This document shows positions 18,415 through 25,681 of a stretch of DNA of 64,000 bases, one piece after another; the first letter of the stretch is position 1, and every line of letters begins with the position of its first letter. Source of the stretch: Nocardia neocaledoniensis (GTDB taxonomy: Bacteria; Actinomycetota; Actinomycetes; Mycobacteriales; Mycobacteriaceae); NCBI RefSeq assembly GCF_029868625.1, contig NZ_JARWOJ010000077.1, forward strand, positions 1 through 64,000, read 5' to 3'. A model generated the notes under the pieces. It was not told the origin of the DNA, ran no database searches, and was given only the letters and a program-made list of their open reading frames with translations. Made by a program: the position numbers and the translations under genes.

Positions 18415-19750
18415 CTACCAGTTGGTGATGTCGGTGAACACCAGAATGCACAGGATCACCAACAGCGACACGTAGAACAGGATCAACAGCTGGCGCGGCT
18501 GCAATCGTCGCGCGCGTGGCATCGGGAGCGGAACCCGCAGCTGCGGTTCGTCGACTGGCCGCCGCTCCGTCATAGCCACCCACCCGGGCTTGCCCTTGAC
18601 GACCGGTGGCCGCACCGGGCCCGCGTCGACCAGACGCCTCCGAGGCGGGGCCGCGTCGGCCACTGCCGTCGCCGTCCGGGTGGGGAGGTCCTGACGGGTG
18701 GCCACCGGTCGCAGCGGAGCGGCGTCGAAGACCTGCCGGACGGCCGCTGCGAATTCGCCACACGAGTCGAATCTGTCCACCGGGCTTTTGGCCGTCGCCC
18801 GGGCGAGAATTGCATCCAGCGCCACCGGCAGATCGGGCCTCGCTCGCACGATCGACGGCGTCGGTGCGGACATGTGTGCCTGGATCACCGCCACCGGGTT
18901 GGGGGCCCCGCGCGGCGGCGCGCCGGGGGGAAGGGGGCAGAACCGGCGCCCGCCCCCCGGTTTTTGGGCTAGGGGGGGAAAGGCGCGCAGACGGAGCCCG
19001 CCCGCCAGATTTTGGGGTGGCGGGGGGGGGGGGGTCTTGGGGGGCGTGTATCACGGCCAGGGGGTTGGGCGCGGCTACGGGGTACGAGCCTGTCATCAGC
19101 GCGAAGAACGTGCACGCCAACGAGTATTGGTCGCATCGCGGATCAAGGGGCAGTGCGGCGAGTTGTTCCGGGGACGCGAAGGCCAGCGTGGCCGTGAACG
19201 AGCCGGTCTGGGTCAGGGGATTGTGGTCGACGTGGAGCCGCGCGATGCCGAAGTCGGCGAGCACGACGCGCTCGGGCCGCCCCGGCTCCGCGGCACCGAG
19301 CAGGATGTTCGCCGGTTTGATGTCCCGGTGCAATACCCCGTGGTTGTGCGCGAAGTCGAGTGCGTCCGCGACCTCGCAGAGGACGTGGACCGCTCGGGCA
19401 GGATCGAAGACACCGACCTCCGCGGCATCGGTGCCTCGCACATACTGCATCGCGATCCACGGGCGCTTACCTTCTATGCCGCGGTCGAATACCCCGACGA
19501 TGTTCGGATGGTCGAGCCGTGCCGCGAGGTCCGCCTCTCTGGCGAACCTCGCTCTGGCCTCCTCGTCACCGAACATCTGCTCGTCCAGAAGTTTCAGCGC
19601 CACCGACCGTGGCAGCCTGGGATGCCGAGCCAGATAGACGGTGCCCATACCGCCGCGCCCGAGCGTCCGCTCGATCTCGTACCCGGCGATGTACCCGTTG
19701 TCAGACACTCTGTTGTCCCCCACTGCATTCACCGGTTCTTCGGTGCCCAC
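18415..19750 (-). pseudogene. Membrane Ser/Thr protein kinase gene interrupted by a 166-bp insert
   Basis: The N-terminal kinase part has GRGGMGTVYLARH, the lysine in VALKLL, HRDIKPANI and DFGIARL, and it reads to LMTGSYPVAAPNPLAVIHA, where the frame enters a G-rich insert. The kinase resumes in another frame at NP/MAVIQAHMSAPTPSIVRARPDLP and ends with a transmembrane helix (FYVSLLVILCILVFTDI). Deleting exactly 166 bp (18,901-19,066) restores one frame of about 389 residues. The restored protein has almost no extracytoplasmic domain. A GTG at 19708 (VSDNGYIAGYEIERT) is an alternative start. It lies 32 bp after the STWLD protein gene, probably in one operon with module 3. The break is probably an artefact. 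Confidence 0.85.
18901..19066. other. 166-bp G/C-homopolymer insert with flanking imperfect duplication
   Basis: The bases before (18,882-18,900, ATCACCGCCACCGGGTT) and at the end (19,050-19,066, ATCACGGCCAGGGGGTT) are near copies. Between them lie runs such as G13 around 19,022-19,034 and many short G or C runs. The insert breaks the kinase gene; its removal restores the frame. It resembles two noisy contig ends joined without merging, although a real tandem duplication that degenerated is possible. Confidence 0.7.
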
Positions 19751-19782
19751 CAGACGTGCTCAGAGTGCACGATCGGATCGCC

Positions 19783-20208
19783 TCAGTCCAACCAAGTCGA
19801 CCGCCGGTAGTACTCGGACTCGGAATCGAAGTCGCCGTCCGACGGTGTCACCGTCGATCTCGCCTCGCGTGCCGCCCTGGCTCGGGCGACTGCCGCGCGG
19901 ATCTCCGCTTGCCGCTGCTCGTCCGGTGACATGGTCGGGTCGGGAACGAACGGAGCAGGAATCCGGACCGCGGTACGGACGATCTCCTGATCAGATCCAG
20001 AGTGAATCGATTGCGGCTCAACGGTTTCACTCGCGTCAGGCTCCGATTCCGGTTCGGTCGCCTCGCGCAGTCGCTCGGCCGCATCGATCGCGAACCGCTC
20101 CGCGCGCAGTGCGGTCTGCCGGTTGATCTCCTCGATGTCGTCCATCAGCATGGCCGAACGTCGACGGGCCTCCGCCGCGATCTGTTCGATCTCTGCCGCA
20201 TAGTCCAT
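19783..20208 (-). CDS. Small coiled-coil protein with C-terminal STWLD tail (module 3)
   Basis: Function not recognised. The 141 residues start with a long charged helix (MDYAAEIEQIAAEARRRSAML and onwards), then an acidic linker, a second Arg/Ala-rich helix (EIRAAVARARAAREAR) and a tail ending SEYYRRSTWLD. The tail corresponds to YYNRKSWLV at 11,047 and GFGRDSWLV at 16,080. It lies 50 bp after the long AEAGPL gene and 32 bp before the kinase gene, all on the minus strand. Confidence 0.8.
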   Translation of the reverse strand: MDYAAEIEQIAAEARRRSAMLMDDIEEINRQTALRAERFAIDAAERLREATEPESEPDASETVEPQSIHSGSDQEIVRTAVRIPAPFVPDPTMSPDEQRQAEIRAAVARARAAREARSTVTPSDGDFDSESEYYRRSTWLD

Positions 20209-20258
20209 GATCGGTCACCCTCCCGGCGTCACGTGTGATCCGCGAAGGCACGGCGGCG

Positions 20259-21932
20259 TCACAGCGGGCCCGCTTCGGCGAGAACCGCGCCGCTGCCACC
20301 GGAATCGCCCACGGGGTGGTTCTCGACACTGGGAGTGTGTTCGCCGTCGGACTCCTGGTTCGTCGAACGTGGCACAGCGGGGATGCCGCCCGGCACCGGG
20401 CCCGAAGGCTGGCCCCCCGCACCGTCATCGGTGGGCTCCGGAGCATCCGGGACTGCGCTGTCCGGCTGGTCGGCCGCGTCTTGCCCCGCCGGGTCCGGCT
20501 GGCCGGTCTCCTCAGCGCCGGGTTCGGATTGTGGTGTGCCCGAGGCCGGTTCACCCGCTGACTGGCCGTCTCCCTGATCGGTCGATGCGCCCTCGCTATC
20601 GGCAGTGCCGGAATCCTGTGTGAGTACAGGGTTCCCGTTCTCGTCCAACGTCAACGAGTATTCGGTCGTCGTGCCGTCGGCGGCCGTCGTGGTCAACGAC
20701 AGCCCGTTCTCCCCCGCCGTGATGCTGACCTTCGTATCGCCGAGCTGGAACGACGCCTCGTGCTCGCCCGAGAGGAGACTGCTCGCCTGCTCGCTCAACT
20801 GCTCGATGCCGTCGCTGACGGAGGTGCCCACCGATTCGATCGCCGAGGTGATCGAATCCCCGAGATCACCGGTCAACGCGCTCGACAGGGTGGTGCCGAG
20901 CTCGCTGATCGTCGAGGTGAGCGTGTCCAGGGCCTCGGTGGTGTCGGAGTCGTCGGTCGAAGTCGAATCGTCGGTGCTCGCATCGTCGGTGTTCTGCGTG
21001 ACAGTTTTCGTTCCCGAGGTGTCGCCGGTCTGTGTTCCGGCGGTAGTCGTCGGATTTCCGGCGGACTGTTGAGTGCTCCCACCGGTCTGATCGCCCTGCG
21101 ACTGGTTGTCGCCGCCCTGGGCTTGTTGCTGCTGCGGATCACCCTGCGGCTGCTTCTGCTCGCCCGGCGTCCCGGAAACGTCTTTCGCCCCGTCGTAGGA
21201 CTTCTCATCGACGGCGTCGAGTGCGGTGATGATGGCGTCGTACTTGCCCTCGATGGCGGTCCGCGCGATCGAGCAGGCCGTGGTGAAGGCCGTCAGCGTC
21301 TTGTCGTATCGAAACGCGAAGACGTCCTTCAGCCAGCGCTCGCACTCGGTCTTGATCAGTTCTGGCTGCTTCTTGGGGAAGATGGCCCCCGGCATCAATT
21401 TCTGCCAGACGTCCTTGTCGATCTCACCGGAGGCCTTGGCGTCGATCACCTGGTCGATGTCCGCCGGCGTGAGGGTGGCGACCTCGACCTTGCCGTCGAC
21501 CAGAGCCCCGTCGATGGCCTGCACCTTGTCCTTGACCGTCTGCAGGATCGCCGTGCTCGCGGCATTCAGCGCGTCGAGAACCTTCTGCACCGCCGTGGCA
21601 TCGGTTTCGGCGTGGGTGGCGAGGTTCGCCACGATGCGAATACCGCTGGTCGCCGCCTCGCCCTGCCACGCGACAGGGAGGACCTGGCTGATCTGCTTCT
21701 GCTTGTCCTTCTGAGTATTCGCGGTGGTCAGCGCGAGTTGCAGGCCGGCTGCCGCGGCGGACAAGGTCTGCAGGTTCAGTTGACGTTCCGCGTCGTAGGT
21801 GGTGTAGATCGCCTGCAACGACAGCGTCTGGGCAGTGGGAAACGCTCGCAGATATCGTGGCGTCAGGTCGGTGAAGAAGCCCAGACCGCGCGCGGCGCCG
21901 TCGTCGAGTACGCCGTCCACCGTCTCAGCCAT
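20259..21932 (-). CDS. Long WXG-type T7SS substrate with beta domain and LAEAGPL terminus (module 3)
   Basis: Paralogue of the 16,444 protein in inverted orientation (557 residues). The N-terminal helical region holds the WXG turn PVAWQGEAATS (W89). A Gln/Gly-rich linker follows (about 250-275), then a Thr/Ser/Asp region, and a beta domain (about 390-437) with VSITAGENGLSLTTT and YSLTLDENGNPVLT. The disordered tail ends VLAEAGPL. The N-terminal domain differs from the other copy while the beta domain and terminus are conserved. It overlaps the upstream EspC-like gene by 8 bp. Confidence 0.8.
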   Translation of the reverse strand: MAETVDGVLDDGAARGLGFFTDLTPRYLRAFPTAQTLSLQAIYTTYDAERQLNLQTLSAAAAGLQLALTTANTQKDKQKQISQVLPVAWQGEAATSGIRIVANLATHAETDATAVQKVLDALNAASTAILQTVKDKVQAIDGALVDGKVEVATLTPADIDQVIDAKASGEIDKDVWQKLMPGAIFPKKQPELIKTECERWLKDVFAFRYDKTLTAFTTACSIARTAIEGKYDAIITALDAVDEKSYDGAKDVSGTPGEQKQPQGDPQQQQAQGGDNQSQGDQTGGSTQQSAGNPTTTAGTQTGDTSGTKTVTQNTDDASTDDSTSTDDSDTTEALDTLTSTISELGTTLSSALTGDLGDSITSAIESVGTSVSDGIEQLSEQASSLLSGEHEASFQLGDTKVSITAGENGLSLTTTAADGTTTEYSLTLDENGNPVLTQDSGTADSEGASTDQGDGQSAGEPASGTPQSEPGAEETGQPDPAGQDAADQPDSAVPDAPEPTDDGAGGQPSGPVPGGIPAVPRSTNQESDGEHTPSVENHPVGDSGGSGAVLAEAGPL

Positions 21933-22260
21933 TGGCGTTCACCTGGGCGGCGAGCTTCTTCTGGTCCTGCGCGCCGGCGTTGTCGACGCCGACCAGTTCG
22001 ATGGTCGTCTTGCCGATCGCGTTCGCCGTCACATCGGTGGCTGTGGTCCACCGGTTCAGCCAGCCGCTGATCCGATCGAACCCGGTGGCGATCCGCTGGC
22101 CACGATCGGCGTAGGCCCGCCCTGCTTCGCTGCCCGCGCCCCACGCGTTCACGTTCACCGCCGCCTTGCGCAGCTCGCCGACCGTGCCCCGCAGATCGTT
22201 GACCGATTGGGTGATCGCGGCCTCGTTCACCACGACACCGTTCGAGACGGTTGTGCTCAT
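21925..22260 (-). CDS. EspC-like (ESX secretion-target) protein (module 3)
   Basis: A 111-residue helical protein (MSTTVSNGVVVNEAAITQSVND) with the size, predicted helices and position of the other two EspC-like proteins. A WGAG segment (VNAWGAGSEAGRAYADRG) resembles the WXG turn, so WXG100 membership is an alternative. It is the first gene of a probable minus-strand operon: EspC-like, long AEAGPL protein, STWLD protein, kinase. Confidence 0.75.
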   Translation of the reverse strand: MSTTVSNGVVVNEAAITQSVNDLRGTVGELRKAAVNVNAWGAGSEAGRAYADRGQRIATGFDRISGWLNRWTTATDVTANAIGKTTIELVGVDNAGAQDQKKLAAQVNANG

Positions 22261-22356
22261 CCCCCACCTCCACGTTTCCGGGCACGCCGCAGCAGCGCGC
22301 TACCTACTTCGACGCGGCGCGGCGCCCGACGGTTCCCACCTCCGCCGACCGAAAAA

Positions 22357-22665
22357 TCACTCCCCCAGGTTTCCCTGGTCCGTCCGCCTCCACTCCGAGG
22401 TACCGTCCGGGTTCCGGTGGTACTCCCAGGCCGCGTAGTCACCGTCGGATTCGACCACCGTCACGTGGTCGGCGATGCCGTCGTGGTCGTAGTCGGACCA
22501 GATGCTGGTGTCGTGGGGGGTGGCGTTGGTGATGGAGTCGACGACGCCGTCGCCGTCGAGGTCCTGGGACGGCTGGTGGAGTTCGACGGGGCCCAGGTTG
22601 CCCAGGGGGGTGTGGGCGTCGATGTCGGGTAGGCCGAGGCCGGGGATGTCGCCCGAGGTGACCAT
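22357..22665 (-). CDS. Small protein with two calcium-loop-like repeats (DUF6802-like)
   Basis: A 102-residue acidic protein. Two short repeats, DLDGDGVVDSITN and DYDHDGIADHVTV, have the D-x-D-x-D-G-x-x-D spacing of EF-hand or thrombospondin-type calcium loops. It begins VTSGDIPGLGLPDIDAHTPLGNLGP after Met and has no signal peptide. The ATG at 22665 follows GAGGAG. It is upstream of module 3 on the same strand with a 96-bp gap and may belong with it. Family assignment is from memory of similar Nocardia proteins. Confidence 0.7.
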   Translation of the reverse strand: MVTSGDIPGLGLPDIDAHTPLGNLGPVELHQPSQDLDGDGVVDSITNATPHDTSIWSDYDHDGIADHVTVVESDGDYAAWEYHRNPDGTSEWRRTDQGNLGE

Positions 22666-22759
22666 GGGACTCCTCCTCAAACGGGAAACTCGCGGATGAC
22701 GGCGCGGCGGGGGTGCCACCATCTTGTCATCCGCGAGCCGGGACGGGAGGGGTCGGGCC

Positions 22760-22951
22760 TTACTTCTTGGGCATCATCAGCCACAGGACCAGGTACAGCA
22801 GGAACTGCGGGCCGGGCAGGAGGCAGGAGACGACGAAGACCAGGCGGACGATGTTGGCGTTCCAGCCGAAGTACTCCGCGATCCCCCCGCAGACACCGGC
22901 GATCCATTTGTCGCTGGTCGAACGGGTGAAGCGGCGGGCGGGGGCAGTCAT
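22760..22951 (-). CDS. PspC-domain membrane protein
   Basis: Short PspC-domain protein (63 residues from the ATG at 22951). RSTSDKWIAGVCGGIAEYFGWNANIVRLVFVV (part) is the standard PspC motif and is followed by a hydrophobic segment (LPGPQFLLYLVLWLMMP). PspC proteins are envelope-stress associated membrane proteins. It is divergent from the ABC-F gene with a 147-bp shared upstream region. Confidence 0.9.
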   Translation of the reverse strand: MTAPARRFTRSTSDKWIAGVCGGIAEYFGWNANIVRLVFVVSCLLPGPQFLLYLVLWLMMPKK

Positions 22952-23098
22952 TGTGTGTTGCCTTCCTGTCGTGCAAGTGATGACTCCACTGTGCCGAGCG
23001 GGAGCCCCCGGTCGCATCGGTCGGCAGACCCATTCGCACCCTGATTTCCGCCGGGCCCGATCTCAGGGTCCTACCCCGAGGCGGGCAGACTCTAGGAG

Positions 23099-24739
23099 GT
23101 GAGCACGACATTGCAAGCCACCGGTCTCTCCGCCGGCCACGCCGAGCGGACCCTGTTCGCCGACCTCGATTTCACCCTCGCGCCCGGCGATGTGATCGGG
23201 TTGGTCGGGGTGAACGGGGCGGGCAAGTCGACGCTGCTGCGGATGCTCGCCGAGCGGGCGCCGGGCGCGGGCAGCATCACGGTGAGCCCACCGGACGCGA
23301 CGGTCGGCTATCTGGCGCAGGAGCCGGAACGGATCGAGGGCGAGACGGTGCTCGAATTCCTGGCTCGCCGAACCGGTGTCGCGCACGCGCAGCGGGTGAT
23401 GGACGACGCGGCGGAACGGCTCGGCGAGGGCGGTGACGACGACTACTCCCCTGCCCTCGAACACTGGCTCGCCCTCGGCGGCGCCGATCTGGATCAGCGG
23501 ACCGAGGAGGTCGCCGCCGATCTCGGGCTCACCGACGGTCTCGCCGGCGGACTGGCCACGCCGATGACGGGACTCTCCGGCGGGCAGGCGGCGCGAGCCG
23601 GCCTGGCCTCGGTGTTGTTGTCGCGCTTCGACATCCTGCTGCTCGACGAGCCGACCAACGACCTCGACCTCGACGGCCTCGACCGGCTGGAACGCTTCGT
23701 CACCGGAGTGCGCGTGCCGCTGATGGTGATCAGCCATGATCGAGAGTTTTTGGCGCGCACGGTGAATCGGGTGCTCGAACTGGATCTGGCGCAGCAGCAG
23801 GTCGGCCTCTACGACGGCGGATACGAGGCGTATCTGGCCGAGCGGGAGATCGCCCGCAGGCACGCGCGCGAGGCCTACGACGAATTCGCCGACACCAAGG
23901 CCGGTTTGGAGGCGCGCGCGCAGATGCAGCGCAACTGGCTCGAGCACGGCGTGCGCAACGCGCGGCGCAAGGGCAAGAACGACGCGGACAAGATGGGCCG
24001 CAAGACCCGCGCCGAGTCCACCGAGAAGCAGGCCGCCAAGGCCAGGCAGACGCAGCGGCGGATCGAACGGCTCGACGTGGTCGAGGAACCGCGCAAGGAG
24101 TGGGAGCTGCGGATGGAGATCGCGGCCGCCCCACGCAGCGGCGCGGTGGTGGCCACCGCCGTGCAGGCCGTCGCGCACCGCGGCGCGTTCACGCTCGGCC
24201 CGATCACGACCCAGATCGACTGGGCCGATCGCATCGTCCTCACCGGCGCCAACGGCTCGGGCAAATCCACCCTGCTCGGGCTGCTGCTCGGCAAGATCAG
24301 CCCCGATTCCGGTTCCGCCACCCTGGGTTCCGGCGTCGCGATCGGCGAGGTCGACCAGGCGCGTGGCCTCTTCCGTGGCGCCGACAGCCTCTCGCACACC
24401 TTCGGCGCGGCCATGCCGGACTGGCCCGACGCCGAGGTCCGCACGCTGCTGGCCAAGTTCGGGCTGCGCGGCCCGCACGTCACCCGCGCCTGCGACACGC
24501 TCTCCCCCGGCGAACGCACCCGCGCCGCGCTGGCCCTGCTACAGGCGCGCGGAGTGAACCTGCTCGTCCTGGACGAACCGACCAACCACCTCGACCTGCC
24601 CGCCATCGAACAGCTCGAACAGGCTGTCGAATCCTTCACCGGCACTTTGATTCTGGTGACACACGATCGCCGGATGCTGGATTCTGTCCGGGCGACCCGA
24701 CGTTGGCACATGGCCGACGGCACGCTCATCGAGAAATAG
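23099..24739 (+). CDS. ABC-F family ATPase (ribosome-associated or antibiotic-resistance type)
   Basis: Two ABC domains and no membrane segments (546 residues). Domain 1 has GVNGAGKSTLL and the signature LSGGQAARAGL; domain 2 has GANGSGKSTLL and LSPGERTRAAL; each has a Walker B followed by EPTN. The charged linker between them (about 240-330) is typical of ABC-F proteins that act at the ribosomal E-site. The annotated GTG at 23099 overlaps the AGGAGG at 23,094-23,099; the in-frame TTG at 23111 has a normal 11-nt spacing and may be the true start. Confidence 0.92.
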   Translation: MSTTLQATGLSAGHAERTLFADLDFTLAPGDVIGLVGVNGAGKSTLLRMLAERAPGAGSITVSPPDATVGYLAQEPERIEGETVLEFLARRTGVAHAQRVMDDAAERLGEGGDDDYSPALEHWLALGGADLDQRTEEVAADLGLTDGLAGGLATPMTGLSGGQAARAGLASVLLSRFDILLLDEPTNDLDLDGLDRLERFVTGVRVPLMVISHDREFLARTVNRVLELDLAQQQVGLYDGGYEAYLAEREIARRHAREAYDEFADTKAGLEARAQMQRNWLEHGVRNARRKGKNDADKMGRKTRAESTEKQAAKARQTQRRIERLDVVEEPRKEWELRMEIAAAPRSGAVVATAVQAVAHRGAFTLGPITTQIDWADRIVLTGANGSGKSTLLGLLLGKISPDSGSATLGSGVAIGEVDQARGLFRGADSLSHTFGAAMPDWPDAEVRTLLAKFGLRGPHVTRACDTLSPGERTRAALALLQARGVNLLVLDEPTNHLDLPAIEQLEQAVESFTGTLILVTHDRRMLDSVRATRRWHMADGTLIEK

Positions 24740-24747
24740 GACCCGGC

Positions 24748-25173
24748 ATGGACCTCGGCATCGACACCCGTATCACGCTGCTCGCCACCGGCCTGATCTT
24801 CCTGAGCGCGCTGCTGCTCGGGGCATGGAAGTACCACGGCATCCGGACCTCCGTCGAGGGCGCGGCGCACGTCTACGTCGACATCGCGCATCGCGCGGCG
24901 CTGATGTATTCCTTCGCCGGGATCCTGCTCGCGGTGTTCACCGAGCTCAGCGCGTGGCCGACGGCTGTCAACCTGAGCGCCGACCTGGTGATCCTCGGGT
25001 TCTTCGCGGGCGCGATCGCCAGTTACGCGATGCACGGCGCCAAGCGCGACACCACCAACCAGTTCGCCGGCGCGATTCCCGCCGGGCTGCGGCTGTCGAT
25101 GTACGGGCTGATCGCCGGGGAGATCGGCGGGTTCCTGGTGCTGTTCAGCGGCTTCGTCGCCGGCCAGTTCTGA
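24748..25173 (+). CDS. Four-helix integral membrane protein of unknown function
   Basis: Function not recognised. The 141 residues carry four hydrophobic segments: ITLLATGLIFLSALLLGAW, AALMYSFAGILLAVFTEL, VILGFFAGAIASYAMHGA and LIAGEIGGFLVLFSGFVAG. It starts 8 bp after the ABC-F stop, so it is probably cotranscribed. It converges on the next gene with directly abutting stop codons (TGATCA at 25,171-25,176). Confidence 0.8.
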   Translation: MDLGIDTRITLLATGLIFLSALLLGAWKYHGIRTSVEGAAHVYVDIAHRAALMYSFAGILLAVFTELSAWPTAVNLSADLVILGFFAGAIASYAMHGAKRDTTNQFAGAIPAGLRLSMYGLIAGEIGGFLVLFSGFVAGQF

Positions 25174-25548
25174 TCAGAACGACTGCACCACAGCCGTTTC
25201 CGCGGCGCCGAACAGGTCGATGTCGGAACCGAACTTGGCGCCGAGCAGACCCGCCAGACCGGTGGCGAGCAGAATCGCGACCACGGCGATGAGCGAGCGC
25301 GACCGCGGCACCCGCGGCATGGGCAGGGACAAGCCGCGCGTCGGTTCGGGGACCGGTTCGTAGTGCTCGACCGGCTGGCCGTAGCCCTCGTCCCGGATGG
25401 GGACGGTGTGGTGCGAATAGCCCTGCGGCACATCCCGGCACCCCGGCCTGCCACACGCGCCACCGCAGCGGTGATAGGGATCGGGGGTGCTGTAGTCGAG
25501 CGGGTACCGGTCCTGGTCGTGATAGTTGCGGGCAGGCAGCGACGCCAT
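25174..25548 (-). CDS. Single-pass membrane protein with Cys-containing cytosolic segment
   Basis: Function not recognised. The 124 residues have a Tyr/Pro-rich N-terminus containing CGGACGRPGC (three Cys in a short span, possible metal site), PMPRVPRSRS, one membrane helix (LIAVVAILLATGLAGLLGA) and a short external end. I chose the ATG at 25548; upstream codons in frame are not supported by composition. The PMPR segment before the helix resembles the PMPRARR in the kinase at 18.4 kb, which is probably only a stop-transfer similarity. Confidence 0.75.
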   Translation of the reverse strand: MASLPARNYHDQDRYPLDYSTPDPYHRCGGACGRPGCRDVPQGYSHHTVPIRDEGYGQPVEHYEPVPEPTRGLSLPMPRVPRSRSLIAVVAILLATGLAGLLGAKFGSDIDLFGAAETAVVQSF

Positions 25549-25681
25549 GGATCGGCCCCCTTCGAATCGTGCTGCGCGCCAAACTATCCGGTGCGCCGAG
25601 CAGCACACGCGCCACCGGCACACAGGTCCTACGGCGTAGCCCGATAGTAGAGCGGACCGGCGCGGCCCGCCAGACGTACAG

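Noticed and set aside
18901-19066. Phase-variable homopolymer switch in the kinase
   Set aside because: A single G run could slip, but the whole 166-bp segment is noisy and has duplicated borders; removal as a block restores the frame, so an artefact is simpler.
16444-21932. Polymorphic toxin hypothesis for the long AEAGPL proteins
   Set aside because: The C-termini are disordered and shared, not variable; no compact nuclease, deaminase or NADase motif and no small immunity-like gene follow.
25171-25176. TGATCA as a special junction element
   Set aside because: It occurs at two convergent pairs (25,171 and 60,406) simply because two TGA stops abut; no wider similarity around them.
24748-25548. 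Toxin-antitoxin pair in the two small membrane protein genes
   Set aside because: They are convergent, not cotranscribed, and both are membrane proteins with no toxin or antitoxin motif.
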